From: Litorivicinus sp.
Lineage (GTDB): Bacteria; Pseudomonadota; Gammaproteobacteria; Pseudomonadales; Litorivicinaceae
Assembly (NCBI GenBank): GCA_009886945.1
Contig: QXYM01000095.1
Span: 1 to 36,111 of the forward strand
Length of the DNA: 36,111 bases
Direction of reading: 5' to 3'
Part shown: positions 16,817 to 25,839 of the stretch, piece by piece
Numbering within the stretch: the first letter of the stretch is position 1
Layout of the letters: every line of letters begins with the position of its first letter
Made by a program: the position numbers and the translations under genes
Notes under the pieces: model-generated
Seen by the model: the letters and a program-made list of their open reading frames with translations, nothing else
What the model was told of the DNA's origin: nothing
Databases searched by the model: none

Positions 16817-17547
16817 AGACAAGCGCGGTCCATGATCGCTCGAAACTCGCTGACCGCCTGAGGTAAACCAACCATCAGCGCTCGGGCAACCAAACTATGG
16901 CCAATGTTGAGCTCGTTCATTCCGTCGATTGCAGCGATCGGACCCACATTGAATTTGGTTAATCCATGGCCGGCATTCACCACCAGTCCCAACCCTTGCG
17001 CAAAGAGCGTCGCCTCTTCCAACCGCTCGAGCTCGGAACGCATCTGCTCCGGTGTCGCTGCATTGGCATATTCACCGGTATGTAATTCAATCACAGGAGC
17101 CCCAATGTCATGAGCTGCTTGGATTTGATTCATATCTGCATCGATAAAGAGACTCACTTCGATGCCCGCATCGTTAAGCTTCGCCACTTGCATCCCTAAC
17201 AATGACAACTGGTTCACCACGTCCAGGCCACCTTCAGTTGTTACTTCTCGACGATGCTCAGGAACGATACAGCATGCTTTTGGTAGTGCTTTGAGCGCAA
17301 TTCGAACCATTTCATCAGTGGCCGCCATCTCAAGGTTCATCGGCGTTCGCAAATGACTTCTCAGCAGCCACACATCATCGTCACGAATGTGGCGTCGATC
17401 TTCACGAAGATGAATCGTAATCCCGTCGGCACCGGCCTCTTCCACAGCCAGCGCCATCTGCAGTAATACCGGATCCTGACCGCCTCTTGCGTTACGCAAT
17501 GTCGCAACATGATCGATATTGACACCCAATTTCACATAGTGATTCAT
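16813..17547 (-). CDS. pdxJ: Pyridoxine 5'-phosphate synthase
   Basis: A 244-residue TIM-barrel enzyme that closes the ring of vitamin B6, joining 1-deoxyxylulose-5-phosphate and 3-amino-2-oxopropyl phosphate. Signatures are LGVNIDHVATLRNARGG at the start, GITIHLREDRRHI, the CIVPEHRREVTTEGGLD block and NAGHGLT near the C-terminus. The length is standard and complete. The ATG overlaps the recO stop as ATGA, and its stop overlaps acpS as GTGA. The recO-pdxJ-acpS order is conserved in E. coli and Pseudomonas. Confidence 0.97.
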   Translation of the reverse strand: MNHYVKLGVNIDHVATLRNARGGQDPVLLQMALAVEEAGADGITIHLREDRRHIRDDDVWLLRSHLRTPMNLEMAATDEMVRIALKALPKACCIVPEHRREVTTEGGLDVVNQLSLLGMQVAKLNDAGIEVSLFIDADMNQIQAAHDIGAPVIELHTGEYANAATPEQMRSELERLEEATLFAQGLGLVVNAGHGLTKFNVGPIAAIDGMNELNIGHSLVARALMVGLPQAVSEFRAIMDRACL

Positions 17548-18206
17548 CTATTTGTTCCAATCTCTGACAACATTTCGCGGGAAACCAGTCGACGACCTCC
17601 GATCGCATCATCCACAAGCACACGATGCAACCACTTGGCGTATCGTGCAGTTGCTGGGTTTGTGTAGTCTGGGTTCGCTAACGCCAACCACTCTTTCCCC
17701 ATCAATGCATCCGGCTCACCTTCATTTACCTCAACCAATTCTTGATGTTGATGCAACCGATACCACACATCGTCACGAAGTTCACAACCACTGCGGTCAC
17801 GCATCAACACCGGATATTGGCCGGCCGCTTCTAATAAGAACCGTTCAAAACGCCGCAACCCCGCAACAGATCCACGCGAAATATCCTTCATGCATTCTGT
17901 GTAGGTGTCAAATAGACGATCAATTTCAGCGCCTTCCGGCAAAATCCAATGCGTGATTTCATTCAGATACAGTCCACTGACGAGCTCGATTCCTTGTAGC
18001 GGAAGCCTTGCACCGGCTGGTTCGATTTTTGAAAGATTCACTAGAGTCTTTGTCGATGCAAAAACGCCAAACCAGGGCTGGAATTCCCCGACCTTGCCAC
18101 CACCGCGAGCGATGCAACGCAGCAAACGATTATCCTCAACAAGAACAGTTAATAACGCGCTCGTTTCGCGATAGGGTTGCTTCCGGATCACCCAGAGCTT
18201 TTGCAT
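17544..18206 (-). CDS. recO: DNA repair protein RecO
   Basis: A 220-residue protein of the RecFOR pathway, which helps load RecA on SSB-coated single-stranded DNA. The N-terminal OB-fold begins LWVIRKQPYRETSALL and continues through IARGGGK. The helical part with NEITHWILPEG and GLRRFERFLLEAAG follows, matching the RecO C-terminal domain. The four-cysteine zinc site of some RecO proteins is absent, as in E. coli. The ATG shares one base with the era TAA stop (TAATG), and the gene overlaps pdxJ by 4 bases, so expression is tied to both neighbours. Confidence 0.92.
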   Translation of the reverse strand: MQKLWVIRKQPYRETSALLTVLVEDNRLLRCIARGGGKVGEFQPWFGVFASTKTLVNLSKIEPAGARLPLQGIELVSGLYLNEITHWILPEGAEIDRLFDTYTECMKDISRGSVAGLRRFERFLLEAAGQYPVLMRDRSGCELRDDVWYRLHQHQELVEVNEGEPDALMGKEWLALANPDYTNPATARYAKWLHRVLVDDAIGGRRLVSREMLSEIGTNR

Positions 18207-19099
18207 TAGTCTGACTCAAAATAGCCCAGTGACTTCAAGGCACGCTCGTCATTCGACCAACTGGCTCTGACTTTAACCCAGAGCTTCAAAGCCACATGTG
18301 CATCCAACAGATCTTCCAGACGTTTCCGAGCCTCGATTCCAATCTGCTTCAATCGACTGCCACCTTCACCGACCAGAATCGCCTTCTGTCCGTCCCTTTC
18401 TACTGAGATTAGGGCGTGGATTCCAACGCGCTCACCGGAATGGTCAAAAGATTCAATCTCCACCGTGGTCTCATAGGGGACCTCGTCACCCAATTGACGC
18501 ATGATTTGTTCGCGAACAATTTCCGCTGCCAGAAATCGTTCCGAGCGATCAGTAATTTGATCTTCGTCATACAGGAAAGGCCCTTCCGGCATGTGACTTC
18601 TGAGGGTGCTTAATAAAGGTTCAAGATTCAGATTCTTCAACGCCGATACCGGGAAAACCTCATCAAAGGTATGATCAGCGACGATGGATTGAACATGCGG
18701 GTAGAGTTGACCTTTTTGCTCCAGCTTATCGACTTTATTGATCACCCAATAGGTGGGGCACGTCGATCGTTTGACTTTTTGATAGACCCGCTCATCGAGC
18801 TCATTCCAAATCCTGCCATCCGTTAACATCACCACTGCATCAACGCCAGACAGCGCCTGCTCGGCGGTCTGATTCATCATTCGATTCATCGCTTTCGGCT
18901 GATCGGTATGCATCCCTGGCGTATCGACAAAGGCAATTTGGACCTGGTCTTCAGTCCAAATTCCAAGCACTCGGTGTCGAGTGGTCTGCGGTTTCCGCGA
19001 GGTGATGGATAACTTAAAGCCCAAAATATGATTCAACAGGGTCGACTTACCCACGTTGGGTCGGCCGACAATGGCGACAAAGCCGAATTTCTGGGTCAT
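18206..19099 (-). CDS. era: GTPase Era, 30S ribosome assembly factor
   Basis: A 297-residue GTPase. G1 GRPNVGKST is near residues 12-20, G3 DTPGMH near 59, and G4 NKVDKL near 120. The C-terminal KH RNA-binding domain contains GSRLKQIGIEARKRLE. Era binds the 3' end of 16S rRNA and is essential in E. coli. The start overlaps the rnc stop as ATGA. The rnc-era-recO order is the widely conserved one, in which RNase III controls its own operon in E. coli. Whether that control exists here cannot be judged, since no leader hairpin precedes rnc. Confidence 0.97.
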   Translation of the reverse strand: MTQKFGFVAIVGRPNVGKSTLLNHILGFKLSITSRKPQTTRHRVLGIWTEDQVQIAFVDTPGMHTDQPKAMNRMMNQTAEQALSGVDAVVMLTDGRIWNELDERVYQKVKRSTCPTYWVINKVDKLEQKGQLYPHVQSIVADHTFDEVFPVSALKNLNLEPLLSTLRSHMPEGPFLYDEDQITDRSERFLAAEIVREQIMRQLGDEVPYETTVEIESFDHSGERVGIHALISVERDGQKAILVGEGGSRLKQIGIEARKRLEDLLDAHVALKLWVKVRASWSNDERALKSLGYFESD

Positions 19100-19776
19100 A
19101 GGGTACTCAGCTGATCCAACGCGTCAGCGGCAGCGGCTTGCTCAGCCTCACGACGTGAGGCTCCAGTTCCAATCGGATATTCGGTTAAACCATCCACTTG
19201 CACTTGCACACGGAATGTCTGTTGATGAGCCGGCCCGAGGACTTCAAGAACTCGATATACCGGAAGTTCTTTTCGATCTCGCTGCAACCATTCTTGAAGT
19301 GCGGTTTTTGGGTCTTTATCCACTTGATTGGGATTGACTGAAGCCAGTTCTGACTCAAGCCATTTATTGATACATTCTTGGCACGCTGACATTCCACCGT
19401 CCAAAAAAATTGCGCCAATCACCGCTTCCATCGCATCGGCCAGAATCGAATCACGACGACGGCCGCCACTTTTCCGTTCACCACTTCCCAAGCGAATGGT
19501 TTCGCCCAATTGAAGTCGTCGAGCGAGTTGCGACAAGGATTGCCCGCGGACAAGCGATGCTCGCATCCGTGTCAGCTTCCCTTCCCGCGCCTCTGGATAT
19601 CTTCGAAATAACGCTTCGGCAACCACAAAGTTGACAATCGAGTCGCCCAAGAATTCCAGCCGTTCGTTATGTGCAGGACCCATGCTTCGATGCGTGAGTG
19701 CCGATTCAAGAAATCCGATGTCCTTGAACCGATAGGCCAATCGAGATTGTAAATCGTCGAGATCGCTCGAACTCAC
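19096..19776 (-). CDS. rnc: Ribonuclease III
   Basis: A 226-residue double-strand-specific RNase that processes rRNA and mRNAs. The signature NERLEFLGDS is at about residues 37-46, a second catalytic acidic cluster is in DAMEAVIGAIFLD, and the C-terminal dsRNA-binding domain ends ASRREAEQAAAADAL. The frame is open to an ATG at 19836, but that form would add 20 residues inside the lepB coding region. The GTG at 19776 overlaps the lepB stop exactly as GTGA and gives the usual N-terminal length, so it is preferred. Confidence 0.95.
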   Translation of the reverse strand: MSSSDLDDLQSRLAYRFKDIGFLESALTHRSMGPAHNERLEFLGDSIVNFVVAEALFRRYPEAREGKLTRMRASLVRGQSLSQLARRLQLGETIRLGSGERKSGGRRRDSILADAMEAVIGAIFLDGGMSACQECINKWLESELASVNPNQVDKDPKTALQEWLQRDRKELPVYRVLEVLGPAHQQTFRVQVQVDGLTEYPIGTGASRREAEQAAAADALDQLSTL

Positions 19777-20522
19777 TGGATGATCCGTACATCGCTGAAT
19801 GAAGGAATCGACAATAAGGACTCCCAATGCATCCACACTGCAAAAGCACGACCGACGATTAAGGAATCATCCACAAAACCCCAAACGCGACTGTCGTTGG
19901 AGTTATCCCGATTATCGCCCATCACAAAATATTGGCCTTCGGGAATCTGAATCGGGCCAAAATTACGGCCTTGAGTCATTCGACGCCAGATGCGATGTTC
20001 ACGGTCACCCAGTTGTTCAGAGGCTTCCTCAGTCAAGGCTGGCATCATGACCGAACCGTCTGGAGCCATCACAGTCAGTGTCTGCGCTTCGCCATTGACG
20101 TAAACCACCTTATTGCGATATTCGACAGTATCCCCAGGGATACCAACCACACGCTTGATGAAATTAATCCGAGTGTCCTCTGGGTATTTGAAAACCATCA
20201 CGTCACCCCGTTTCGGCTCTCCAAACTCCACAATCGTCTGTCCGAGAACAGGCAACCGAAGACCATAATCGAATTTATTCACCAAAATGAAATCACCGAT
20301 TTTCAATGTGGGAAGCATGGATCCACTGGGGATTTGAAACGGTTCAAATAAGAACGACCGAAGGATCAAGACGAGGAAAAGAACTGGGAAAAACGAACGA
20401 CTGTAGTCGATGATCAATCCAGGTTCCGCACCATCACGCTTTCGCTTGAAATACAGAAGGTCTAAGCCATAAATCACGCCCGATACCAGCACGATAATCA
20501 CTAAAATGAGCGTGAAATCCAT
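19773..20522 (-). CDS. lepB: Signal peptidase I
   Basis: A 249-residue inner-membrane protease that cleaves Sec and Tat signal peptides. Hydrophobic segments lie at residues 3-24 and 43-58. The catalytic serine is S68 in IPSGSMLPTL and the lysine is K123 in INFIKRVVG. The 55-residue spacing equals that of E. coli LepB (S90/K145). The GDNRDNSNDSR box is present. It is 4 bases downstream of lepA and overlaps rnc, the usual lepA-lepB-rnc order. It should process the SoxX, SoxD, MlaA and MucD precursors seen in this window. Confidence 0.97.
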   Translation of the reverse strand: MDFTLILVIIVLVSGVIYGLDLLYFKRKRDGAEPGLIIDYSRSFFPVLFLVLILRSFLFEPFQIPSGSMLPTLKIGDFILVNKFDYGLRLPVLGQTIVEFGEPKRGDVMVFKYPEDTRINFIKRVVGIPGDTVEYRNKVVYVNGEAQTLTVMAPDGSVMMPALTEEASEQLGDREHRIWRRMTQGRNFGPIQIPEGQYFVMGDNRDNSNDSRVWGFVDDSLIVGRAFAVWMHWESLLSIPSFSDVRIIQ

Positions 20523-20525
20523 TTC

Positions 20526-22322
20526 CTAATCTACCTTTAACACTGCCAAGAAGGCATCCTGTGGAATCTCGACGCGACCCACTTGTTTCATCCGTTTTTT
20601 ACCGGCTTTCTGTTTTTCTAATAATTTCCGCTTACGCGTGGCGTCTCCACCATAACATTTTGCGGTCACATTTTTACGCAGAGCTTTCACCGTCGTCCGA
20701 GCAATGACATGCCGACCGATTGCCGCCTGAATCGCGACGTCAAACATTTGACGAGGAATTAACTCACGTAATTTCTCAGCCAATTCTCGACCCCGCGACT
20801 GCGAGTGGTCTTTATGCACGATCGCGGCCAAGGCATCAACTCGCTCACCATTAATTAAAATATCCAGTCGGACTAATGGACAGGCTTGAAAGCGGACGAA
20901 ACTGTAATCCAATGAACCAAATCCACGTGTGGCCGATTTCAGACGATCGAAGAAGTCCATCACCACTTCGGCCATCGGCAAATCGAACTCAATCTGGACC
21001 TGGCTACCCATGTATTTTAGATCACGCTGTATGCCGCGCTTTTCAACACAGAGAGTCATCACCGATCCGACATATTCATTCGGCACTAAAATCGTTGCCG
21101 CAACCATCGGCTCGCGCATTTCCTCAATAGAGCCCACATCTGGCAACCGAGAAGGATTATCGACATAAAGAGTCTGGCCATCAGTCGTGATGACTTCGTA
21201 GACCACCGTGGGCGCTGAGGTAATCAGATCAAGATCGTACTCCCGCTCAAGTCGCTCCTGGATAATCTCCATGTGCAACATCCCCAAGAAGCCGCAACGA
21301 AACCCAAATCCCAGTGCATCGGAGGTCTCTGGCTCGTAAATCAGGCTGGCATCATTCAATGTCAGTTTTTCGAGGGCTTCACGAAAATCTTCGAAATCAT
21401 CGGCAGACACCGGGAATAATCCGGCATACACCTGCGGCTTCACTTTTTTGAACCCAGGCAGAGCATCGGTATCTGAAAACTTTGAATCAACCAGCGTGTC
21501 GCCGACGGGAGCACCATGAATGTCCTTGATCCCGGCAATCATAAACCCGACTTGTCCAGCCTGCAGTAACCCCGTCGAATGACGTTTGGGTGTAAACACC
21601 CCGACATCATCGATCTGCCAGTCACGGCCCGTGCTCTTCACGCGAATCTTCTGTCCTTTTTTCAAAGAACCCTGTGTCACTCGGATCAACGAGACCACAC
21701 CTAAATAATTATCGAACCATGAATCGATGATGAGTGCTTGGGTTGGTAGGCTTCGATCAACGGTTGGTGGCGGGATTTTGACGATCAGTTGTTCAAGCAG
21801 CTCATCAATCCCCAAGCCACTCTTCGCTGAACAGGGGATGGCCTCAGAAGCATCGATCCCAATGATATTTTCGATCTCTTGCTTTACCCGCTCGGGTTCT
21901 GCCTGTGGCAGATCCATCTTGTTCAACACAGGGACGACCTCAAGACCTTGCTCGATGGCCGTATAACAATTGGCGACCGATTGCGCCTCAACACCCTGAG
22001 CGGCATCCACCACCAAGAGCGCACCCTCACAGGCATACAGTGAACGCGAGACTTCATAACTGAAATCCACATGCCCTGGGGTGTCGATAAAGTTGAGTTC
22101 GTAGACCTCACCGTTGAGGGCTGTGTAATTCAGGGTGACGCTTTGGGCTTTAATGGTAATCCCGCGCTCACGCTCAATATCCATTGAATCCAGGACCTGA
22201 GCGCCCATTTCTCGCTCGGACAACCCACCACAACGCTGGATGAAACGGTCAGCCAGCGTTGATTTTCCATGGTCAATGTGCGCGATGATCGAAAAGTTTC
22301 GAATGTGTGAGGGGTCAGTCAA
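20526..22322 (-). CDS. lepA: Translation elongation factor 4 (LepA)
   Basis: A 598-residue GTPase related to EF-G. It has G1 AHIDHGKST near the N-terminus, G3 DTPGH, G4 NKMD, EF-G-like domains, and the LepA-specific C-terminal domain with [23 protein letters not shown]. It acts on ribosomes during initiation, stalling or assembly; the exact role is still debated. The start appears to be a TTG at 22322, with AGGAG 10 bases upstream; no in-frame ATG or GTG fits the N-terminal sequence ([14 protein letters not shown]). It lies 35 bases downstream of mucD, so it may be read from the sigma-E transcript. Confidence 0.97.
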   Translation of the reverse strand: MTDPSHIRNFSIIAHIDHGKSTLADRFIQRCGGLSEREMGAQVLDSMDIERERGITIKAQSVTLNYTALNGEVYELNFIDTPGHVDFSYEVSRSLYACEGALLVVDAAQGVEAQSVANCYTAIEQGLEVVPVLNKMDLPQAEPERVKQEIENIIGIDASEAIPCSAKSGLGIDELLEQLIVKIPPPTVDRSLPTQALIIDSWFDNYLGVVSLIRVTQGSLKKGQKIRVKSTGRDWQIDDVGVFTPKRHSTGLLQAGQVGFMIAGIKDIHGAPVGDTLVDSKFSDTDALPGFKKVKPQVYAGLFPVSADDFEDFREALEKLTLNDASLIYEPETSDALGFGFRCGFLGMLHMEIIQERLEREYDLDLITSAPTVVYEVITTDGQTLYVDNPSRLPDVGSIEEMREPMVAATILVPNEYVGSVMTLCVEKRGIQRDLKYMGSQVQIEFDLPMAEVVMDFFDRLKSATRGFGSLDYSFVRFQACPLVRLDILINGERVDALAAIVHKDHSQSRGRELAEKLRELIPRQMFDVAIQAAIGRHVIARTTVKALRKNVTAKCYGGDATRKRKLLEKQKAGKKRMKQVGRVEIPQDAFLAVLKVD

Positions 22323-22357
22323 GACACCAGTGCTCCTAGCGAAAAAATCGCGTTAGT

Positions 22358-23731
22358 TTAACGACCTAATCGCAAAGTGAGAAATGTTGAATTCCCTCCA
22401 CGTACAACTAGAACCGGAATCGGCCGATCAGTCGGCAACGAATCCATCAGATTTTGTAAGTCAGACACCTCAGAGATTTCCCGACCGCCGACCTGCGTAA
22501 TGATATCACCTGCTCGGAGTCCTGCCCCTAATGCAGGGTCTTCAGTGACCTCTTTTACCAAAATCCCGCCTTGGAGGTTGTTGTCCGCCTGCAACGAATC
22601 GGGTATTTCATCAACAACCATCCCTAAAAGCCCTTTCGGCTGCGATGACATCGTCTGCGCCACTTGGTCAGCGTCAGGGAGTTGCTCGATGGTGACATCG
22701 ATGGTGAGCCGATCACCTTGGCGCACGACATCCACTGGAACAGTCGATCCGGGGCGAACCAGTCCAACCATGGGTGGAAGATCGGAGGATCGTTCGACAT
22801 CCTTGCCATTAAAGCGAACTACAATATCACCGGGCTGGATCCCCGCCTTTCCGGCAGGACCTGAGGCAGAGGCTTGCGCAATCAAGGCTCCCATCGGCTT
22901 ATCCAAACCAAAACTCAGAGCAAGATCGCGATTCACTTCTTGAATTAAAACGCCAAGCCAACCACGACGCACAATCCCATCTTCTTTTAACTGCTCGGCT
23001 ACATTCATCACTAAATTCATCGGAATCGCGAAGGACAACCCCATGAATCCGCCTGAGCGCGTAAAAATCTGTGAGTTTATTCCCACAACCTCGCCCTCAA
23101 GATTAAATAACGGCCCTCCGGAATTCCCTGGATTAATCGCCACATCAGTTTGAATAAATGGCACATAACTTTCGTCAGGCAAGGCACGCCCCGTCGCACT
23201 CACGATTCCTGCAGTCACGCTGTAATCAAAACCGAACGGAGATCCAATCGCGACGACCCATTGTCCACGTTTCACTGCATCGCTATCGGCGATCTTGACT
23301 ACCGGCAAATCGTCGGCATCCAACTTCAAGACCGCAACATCGGAGCGTGGGTCGGTTCCGACAATCGTGGCGACATATTCTCGGCGATCATTCAAGCGAA
23401 CAATCACCGTATCAGCCCCTTCCACGACGTGGTTATTCGTCAAAACATATCCATCGTCAGAAATAATAAATCCTGAGCCCAGAGATCGACCTTCACGTTC
23501 TTGTGGAGGCATCGGCACACCGCGCTCGAAAAACTCCCGGAAAAATGGCGGTAATTGCTGCAAATCTGGCATTTGTTGCGGACGTGAAGCCGGTTGCGTC
23601 GAGCGTGTAGAAATGTTGACCACCGCGGGTGAGACGGTATCCACAAGCTTTGTGAACTCAGGCAACTGTGCCTGCGCTTGCACGCTGACAACCATCAGAA
23701 AACCCAAAACAAATCGCATCGCTGCACTCAT
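22358..23731 (-). CDS. mucD: Periplasmic serine protease MucD/DegP-like (HtrA)
   Basis: A 457-residue HtrA protease: signal peptide (residues 1-22, ending QAQA), trypsin-like domain and two PDZ domains. The catalytic triad is visible as H101 (TNNHVVEG), D131 (RSDVAVL) and S204 (GNSGGPL). The PDZ regions lie at about 265-355 and 370-455. It degrades misfolded envelope proteins. In Pseudomonas, MucD sits at the end of the algU-mucABC-mucD cluster and restrains the stress response, and the same position is seen here. The frame is open to 23887, but the ATG at 23731 with AAGGA at 7 bases and the signal peptide sets the start. Its 5' end overlaps rseC by 4 bases. Confidence 0.95.
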   Translation of the reverse strand: MSAAMRFVLGFLMVVSVQAQAQLPEFTKLVDTVSPAVVNISTRSTQPASRPQQMPDLQQLPPFFREFFERGVPMPPQEREGRSLGSGFIISDDGYVLTNNHVVEGADTVIVRLNDRREYVATIVGTDPRSDVAVLKLDADDLPVVKIADSDAVKRGQWVVAIGSPFGFDYSVTAGIVSATGRALPDESYVPFIQTDVAINPGNSGGPLFNLEGEVVGINSQIFTRSGGFMGLSFAIPMNLVMNVAEQLKEDGIVRRGWLGVLIQEVNRDLALSFGLDKPMGALIAQASASGPAGKAGIQPGDIVVRFNGKDVERSSDLPPMVGLVRPGSTVPVDVVRQGDRLTIDVTIEQLPDADQVAQTMSSQPKGLLGMVVDEIPDSLQADNNLQGGILVKEVTEDPALGAGLRAGDIITQVGGREISEVSDLQNLMDSLPTDRPIPVLVVRGGNSTFLTLRLGR

Positions 23732-24135
23732 CGATTGATCCTTATTTGAAACGTTCGTGTCCAGCGCTGACTGAACATCCAACCCAGGGCTAGACCCAAC
23801 AGACCAGCACCTGCCTGAAGCGTCTCGCTCCACTCGAGGAACTGCCCCACAACAATCGGGCTCACAAGCCCCAACAGCGGCGGGCAATAGAGCTTCACGA
23901 GTTGCGAGCTGAAACGCTGACCGTCGATGCTAAGTGTCACTACATCACCGACACTCAAAGAAATGGGATCATTCAAGGGGATTTCAAAGGTTTGATCCGA
24001 AGTTTTTTGGCGGAGCCAATCCGACCGACAGCGACCAAGCTCCGTGCAGGCAGAACACAAAGGTTGAGACATTGGCTTGACCCAGCAATGGTCAGCCATC
24101 ACAGCAACCACTTCAACACGCTTTTCACAGTTCAC
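23728..24135 (-). CDS. rseC: RseC/MucC family protein
   Basis: A 135-residue inner-membrane protein of the RseC/MucC family. The N-terminal soluble part has four cysteines, one near the start and three in PLCSACTELGRC, which in relatives suggest redox or Fe-S related chemistry. Two hydrophobic segments at about residues 80-97 and 107-120 form a hairpin, and a basic tail follows. Its biochemical role is poorly known; in other bacteria it is linked to sigma-E control or to Rnf/SoxR reduction. The GTG at 24135 overlaps the rseB stop as GTGA, and the 3' end overlaps mucD by 4 bases. Confidence 0.85.
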   Translation of the reverse strand: MNCEKRVEVVAVMADHCWVKPMSQPLCSACTELGRCRSDWLRQKTSDQTFEIPLNDPISLSVGDVVTLSIDGQRFSSQLVKLYCPPLLGLVSPIVVGQFLEWSETLQAGAGLLGLALGWMFSQRWTRTFQIRINR

Positions 24136-25103
24136 TGCGTCCGACTCAACAGCCCTTTTAAACCATCCACATCGAGCGCATCGATAATGGTTTTCCCGGT
24201 TTCAGGAGGAATTTCGCCAACTAACGTGACTCGCAGTGCTCCGCCGGAGAGCGCGTAATCCTTGCCCAAAGCAACTGTGGGACCAAGAATTGCCTGCATA
24301 TCAGGCTCTGGTCGCGCATTGGTCAGCTCAAGGAAAATTGAAAAGCTTCCCAGTCCATCGGTATAAACAAGCGTATACACCCGATGACTGCCAGCGCGCG
24401 AAGGCAATGCGGACACCAATTGATAACCGGCAGGAAGCCAACTCGCCGGCGAAAATTGCAAGACCGACTCAGGCTCTGTAATCGGATAAACCTTGACTTG
24501 CAACGCCTCTTGCCCGCCTGCGATCTCAACGGTTTGTGGCCCAACAGTGAGCTCTGAAAACTCAAACTGCTCCAAGGTCTGATTATCAGCATTGACCGTC
24601 TGAGACCTTAGCAATAAGGACGTTTCCTCATCGACCCAGAATTTATAGCTGTGGCGATGCCCATCCATTGATTCCACAAGAACCAGTTGCGCCGACCGAT
24701 CTGCGATCCGCTCGACATTACCAAGAGTGATCTGATAAGGCGCTTCAAAAATCTGCGTGGATTCGGCATTGATCATGCCAGGCAGCGGATATCCTTGCCT
24801 CAGAACGTCCGGACCTGGCACCGCCTCGATCAGCACATTTCCTGATTGTGCTCGTTCCAGAGGCTGACCCGATAGCCGTCTTAAGCGCGCAGCTTCTTTG
24901 CCATTAATGACGTCATGCTGAAACGCCAGGTTGGCTAGAACATCCGCGCGTTGATAAACCAATTTTCCGGAATAGGATAAGGTACGAACCGCCATCGTCA
25001 TGGCACGAAGCTTTTCTTTCGCAGGCTCGGAGCTGATGGCGAACGATGGTGGGCTCAGTAGGATCAGCGCGCTGAACAACGCGCCAACGTATCGAGCAAG
25101 CAT
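24132..25103 (-). CDS. rseB: Sigma-E regulator RseB (MucB)
   Basis: A 323-residue periplasmic protein with a signal peptide of about 22 residues (MLARYVGALFSALILL start). The lipoprotein-like N-terminal domain starts near LRAMTMAVRTLSYSGKLVYQ, and the C-terminal domain contacts RseA. RseB protects RseA from DegS-type cleavage and is released by lipopolysaccharide or envelope stress. The ATG shares one base with the rseA stop (TAATG), so the two are made together. The large domain carries SFSIFLE and ALGKDYALSGG, which I read as MucB/RseB C-terminal features. Confidence 0.92.
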   Translation of the reverse strand: MLARYVGALFSALILLSPPSFAISSEPAKEKLRAMTMAVRTLSYSGKLVYQRADVLANLAFQHDVINGKEAARLRRLSGQPLERAQSGNVLIEAVPGPDVLRQGYPLPGMINAESTQIFEAPYQITLGNVERIADRSAQLVLVESMDGHRHSYKFWVDEETSLLLRSQTVNADNQTLEQFEFSELTVGPQTVEIAGGQEALQVKVYPITEPESVLQFSPASWLPAGYQLVSALPSRAGSHRVYTLVYTDGLGSFSIFLELTNARPEPDMQAILGPTVALGKDYALSGGALRVTLVGEIPPETGKTIIDALDVDGLKGLLSRTQ

Positions 25104-25768
25104 TATTCGATTGGCTCGTCACGCCCCATGATACGAGCCAATGGTAAAACCGATGTTCCGCCAACGACTGCAGTATTCTCAGCATGACGAATCAAATACG
25201 GACTCAATCGGTTACTGACCAATTGCTTCATGTCTTGCTCTGTCAAAATCCTCGCCACAGGACGTCTTTCGACAGCATCTTGTTGACTAGTCATCCCATC
25301 AACCGAGACGGTTTCTTTTTGCACAGGCATTTGAAATTTAATCACTTCCAGTGGCTCAGCGACCGCAACAGAGGGTTGCGTGTCCACCGGTGCGACCACT
25401 TTCACACCAATCACCACCGCAAAAGCGATCGATGCCGCAATCGCCAACTGGCCAGTCAGTGCTGCAAACCGGTTCGGTAATGCTTCTTTGGCAGGTAGGA
25501 AGGTGACATGCGGATCGACTTGATGATGCGAAGCATCAACAATGGGTTTTGCCTCGGCGACCCCATCGAGTTCAGCATTAATCCGATCCAGCAAACTGGA
25601 GCCCAGGAGACTTTCTCCACGCATTGTGCTGCTGATGGCCTGGCATGACGCCCAGTAAGCCTTGAGATCGCCGCGGGTTTTCGTTGCGTCGACAATTTTT
25701 CGCGCCTCAAATTCCGTTGCTTCCTGATCCACTAAAGCCGACAGGGATTGCCGTAAGGTTTCAGTCAT
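25103..25768 (-). CDS. rseA: Anti-sigma-E factor RseA (MucA)
   Basis: A 221-residue single-span inner-membrane anti-sigma factor. The cytoplasmic N-terminal domain starts ETLRQSLSALVDQEATEFE, the classical RseA/MucA motif that clamps the sigma factor. A hydrophobic helix lies at about residues 104-122, and a periplasmic C-terminal region of roughly 95 residues follows. Envelope stress leads to proteolysis of the periplasmic part and release of RpoE. The gene is 56 bases downstream of rpoE. A strong sigma-E-like promoter (25839-25812) lies in that junction, so it can be transcribed separately from the sigma gene. Confidence 0.93.
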   Translation of the reverse strand: MTETLRQSLSALVDQEATEFEARKIVDATKTRGDLKAYWASCQAISSTMRGESLLGSSLLDRINAELDGVAEAKPIVDASHHQVDPHVTFLPAKEALPNRFAALTGQLAIAASIAFAVVIGVKVVAPVDTQPSVAVAEPLEVIKFQMPVQKETVSVDGMTSQQDAVERRPVARILTEQDMKQLVSNRLSPYLIRHAENTAVVGGTSVLPLARIMGRDEPIE

Positions 25769-25811
25769 TCAGTCACCACTCCGATGATATGGGTTTACTG
25801 TAATTTCAATC

Positions 25812-25839
25812 TTTGACAATTTCATTACAAAAAAGTTCC
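25812..25839 (-). promoter_or_regulatory. Sigma-E (RpoE/AlgU) promoter at the rpoE/rseA junction
   Basis: On the minus strand GGAACTT (25839-25833) is followed by a 15-base spacer and GTCAAA (25817-25812). These match the known sigma-E consensus closely (GGAACTT, 15-16 bases, then GTC-A-rich). The -35 element lies in the last codons of rpoE and the -10 lies after its stop. Transcription would start near 25805, giving a leader of about 37 bases before rseA. RpoE would then boost its own anti-sigma operon and everything downstream, a negative feedback loop. Confidence 0.75.

Noticed and set aside
22377-22943. 188-codon frame antisense to mucD
   Set aside because: It mirrors a conserved PDZ/protease coding region and shows a low-complexity Ser/Thr/Pro composition, with no start signal.
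23732-23887. 52-residue N-terminal extension of mucD
   Set aside because: It lies inside rseC in another frame and would put the signal peptide in the interior of the protein.
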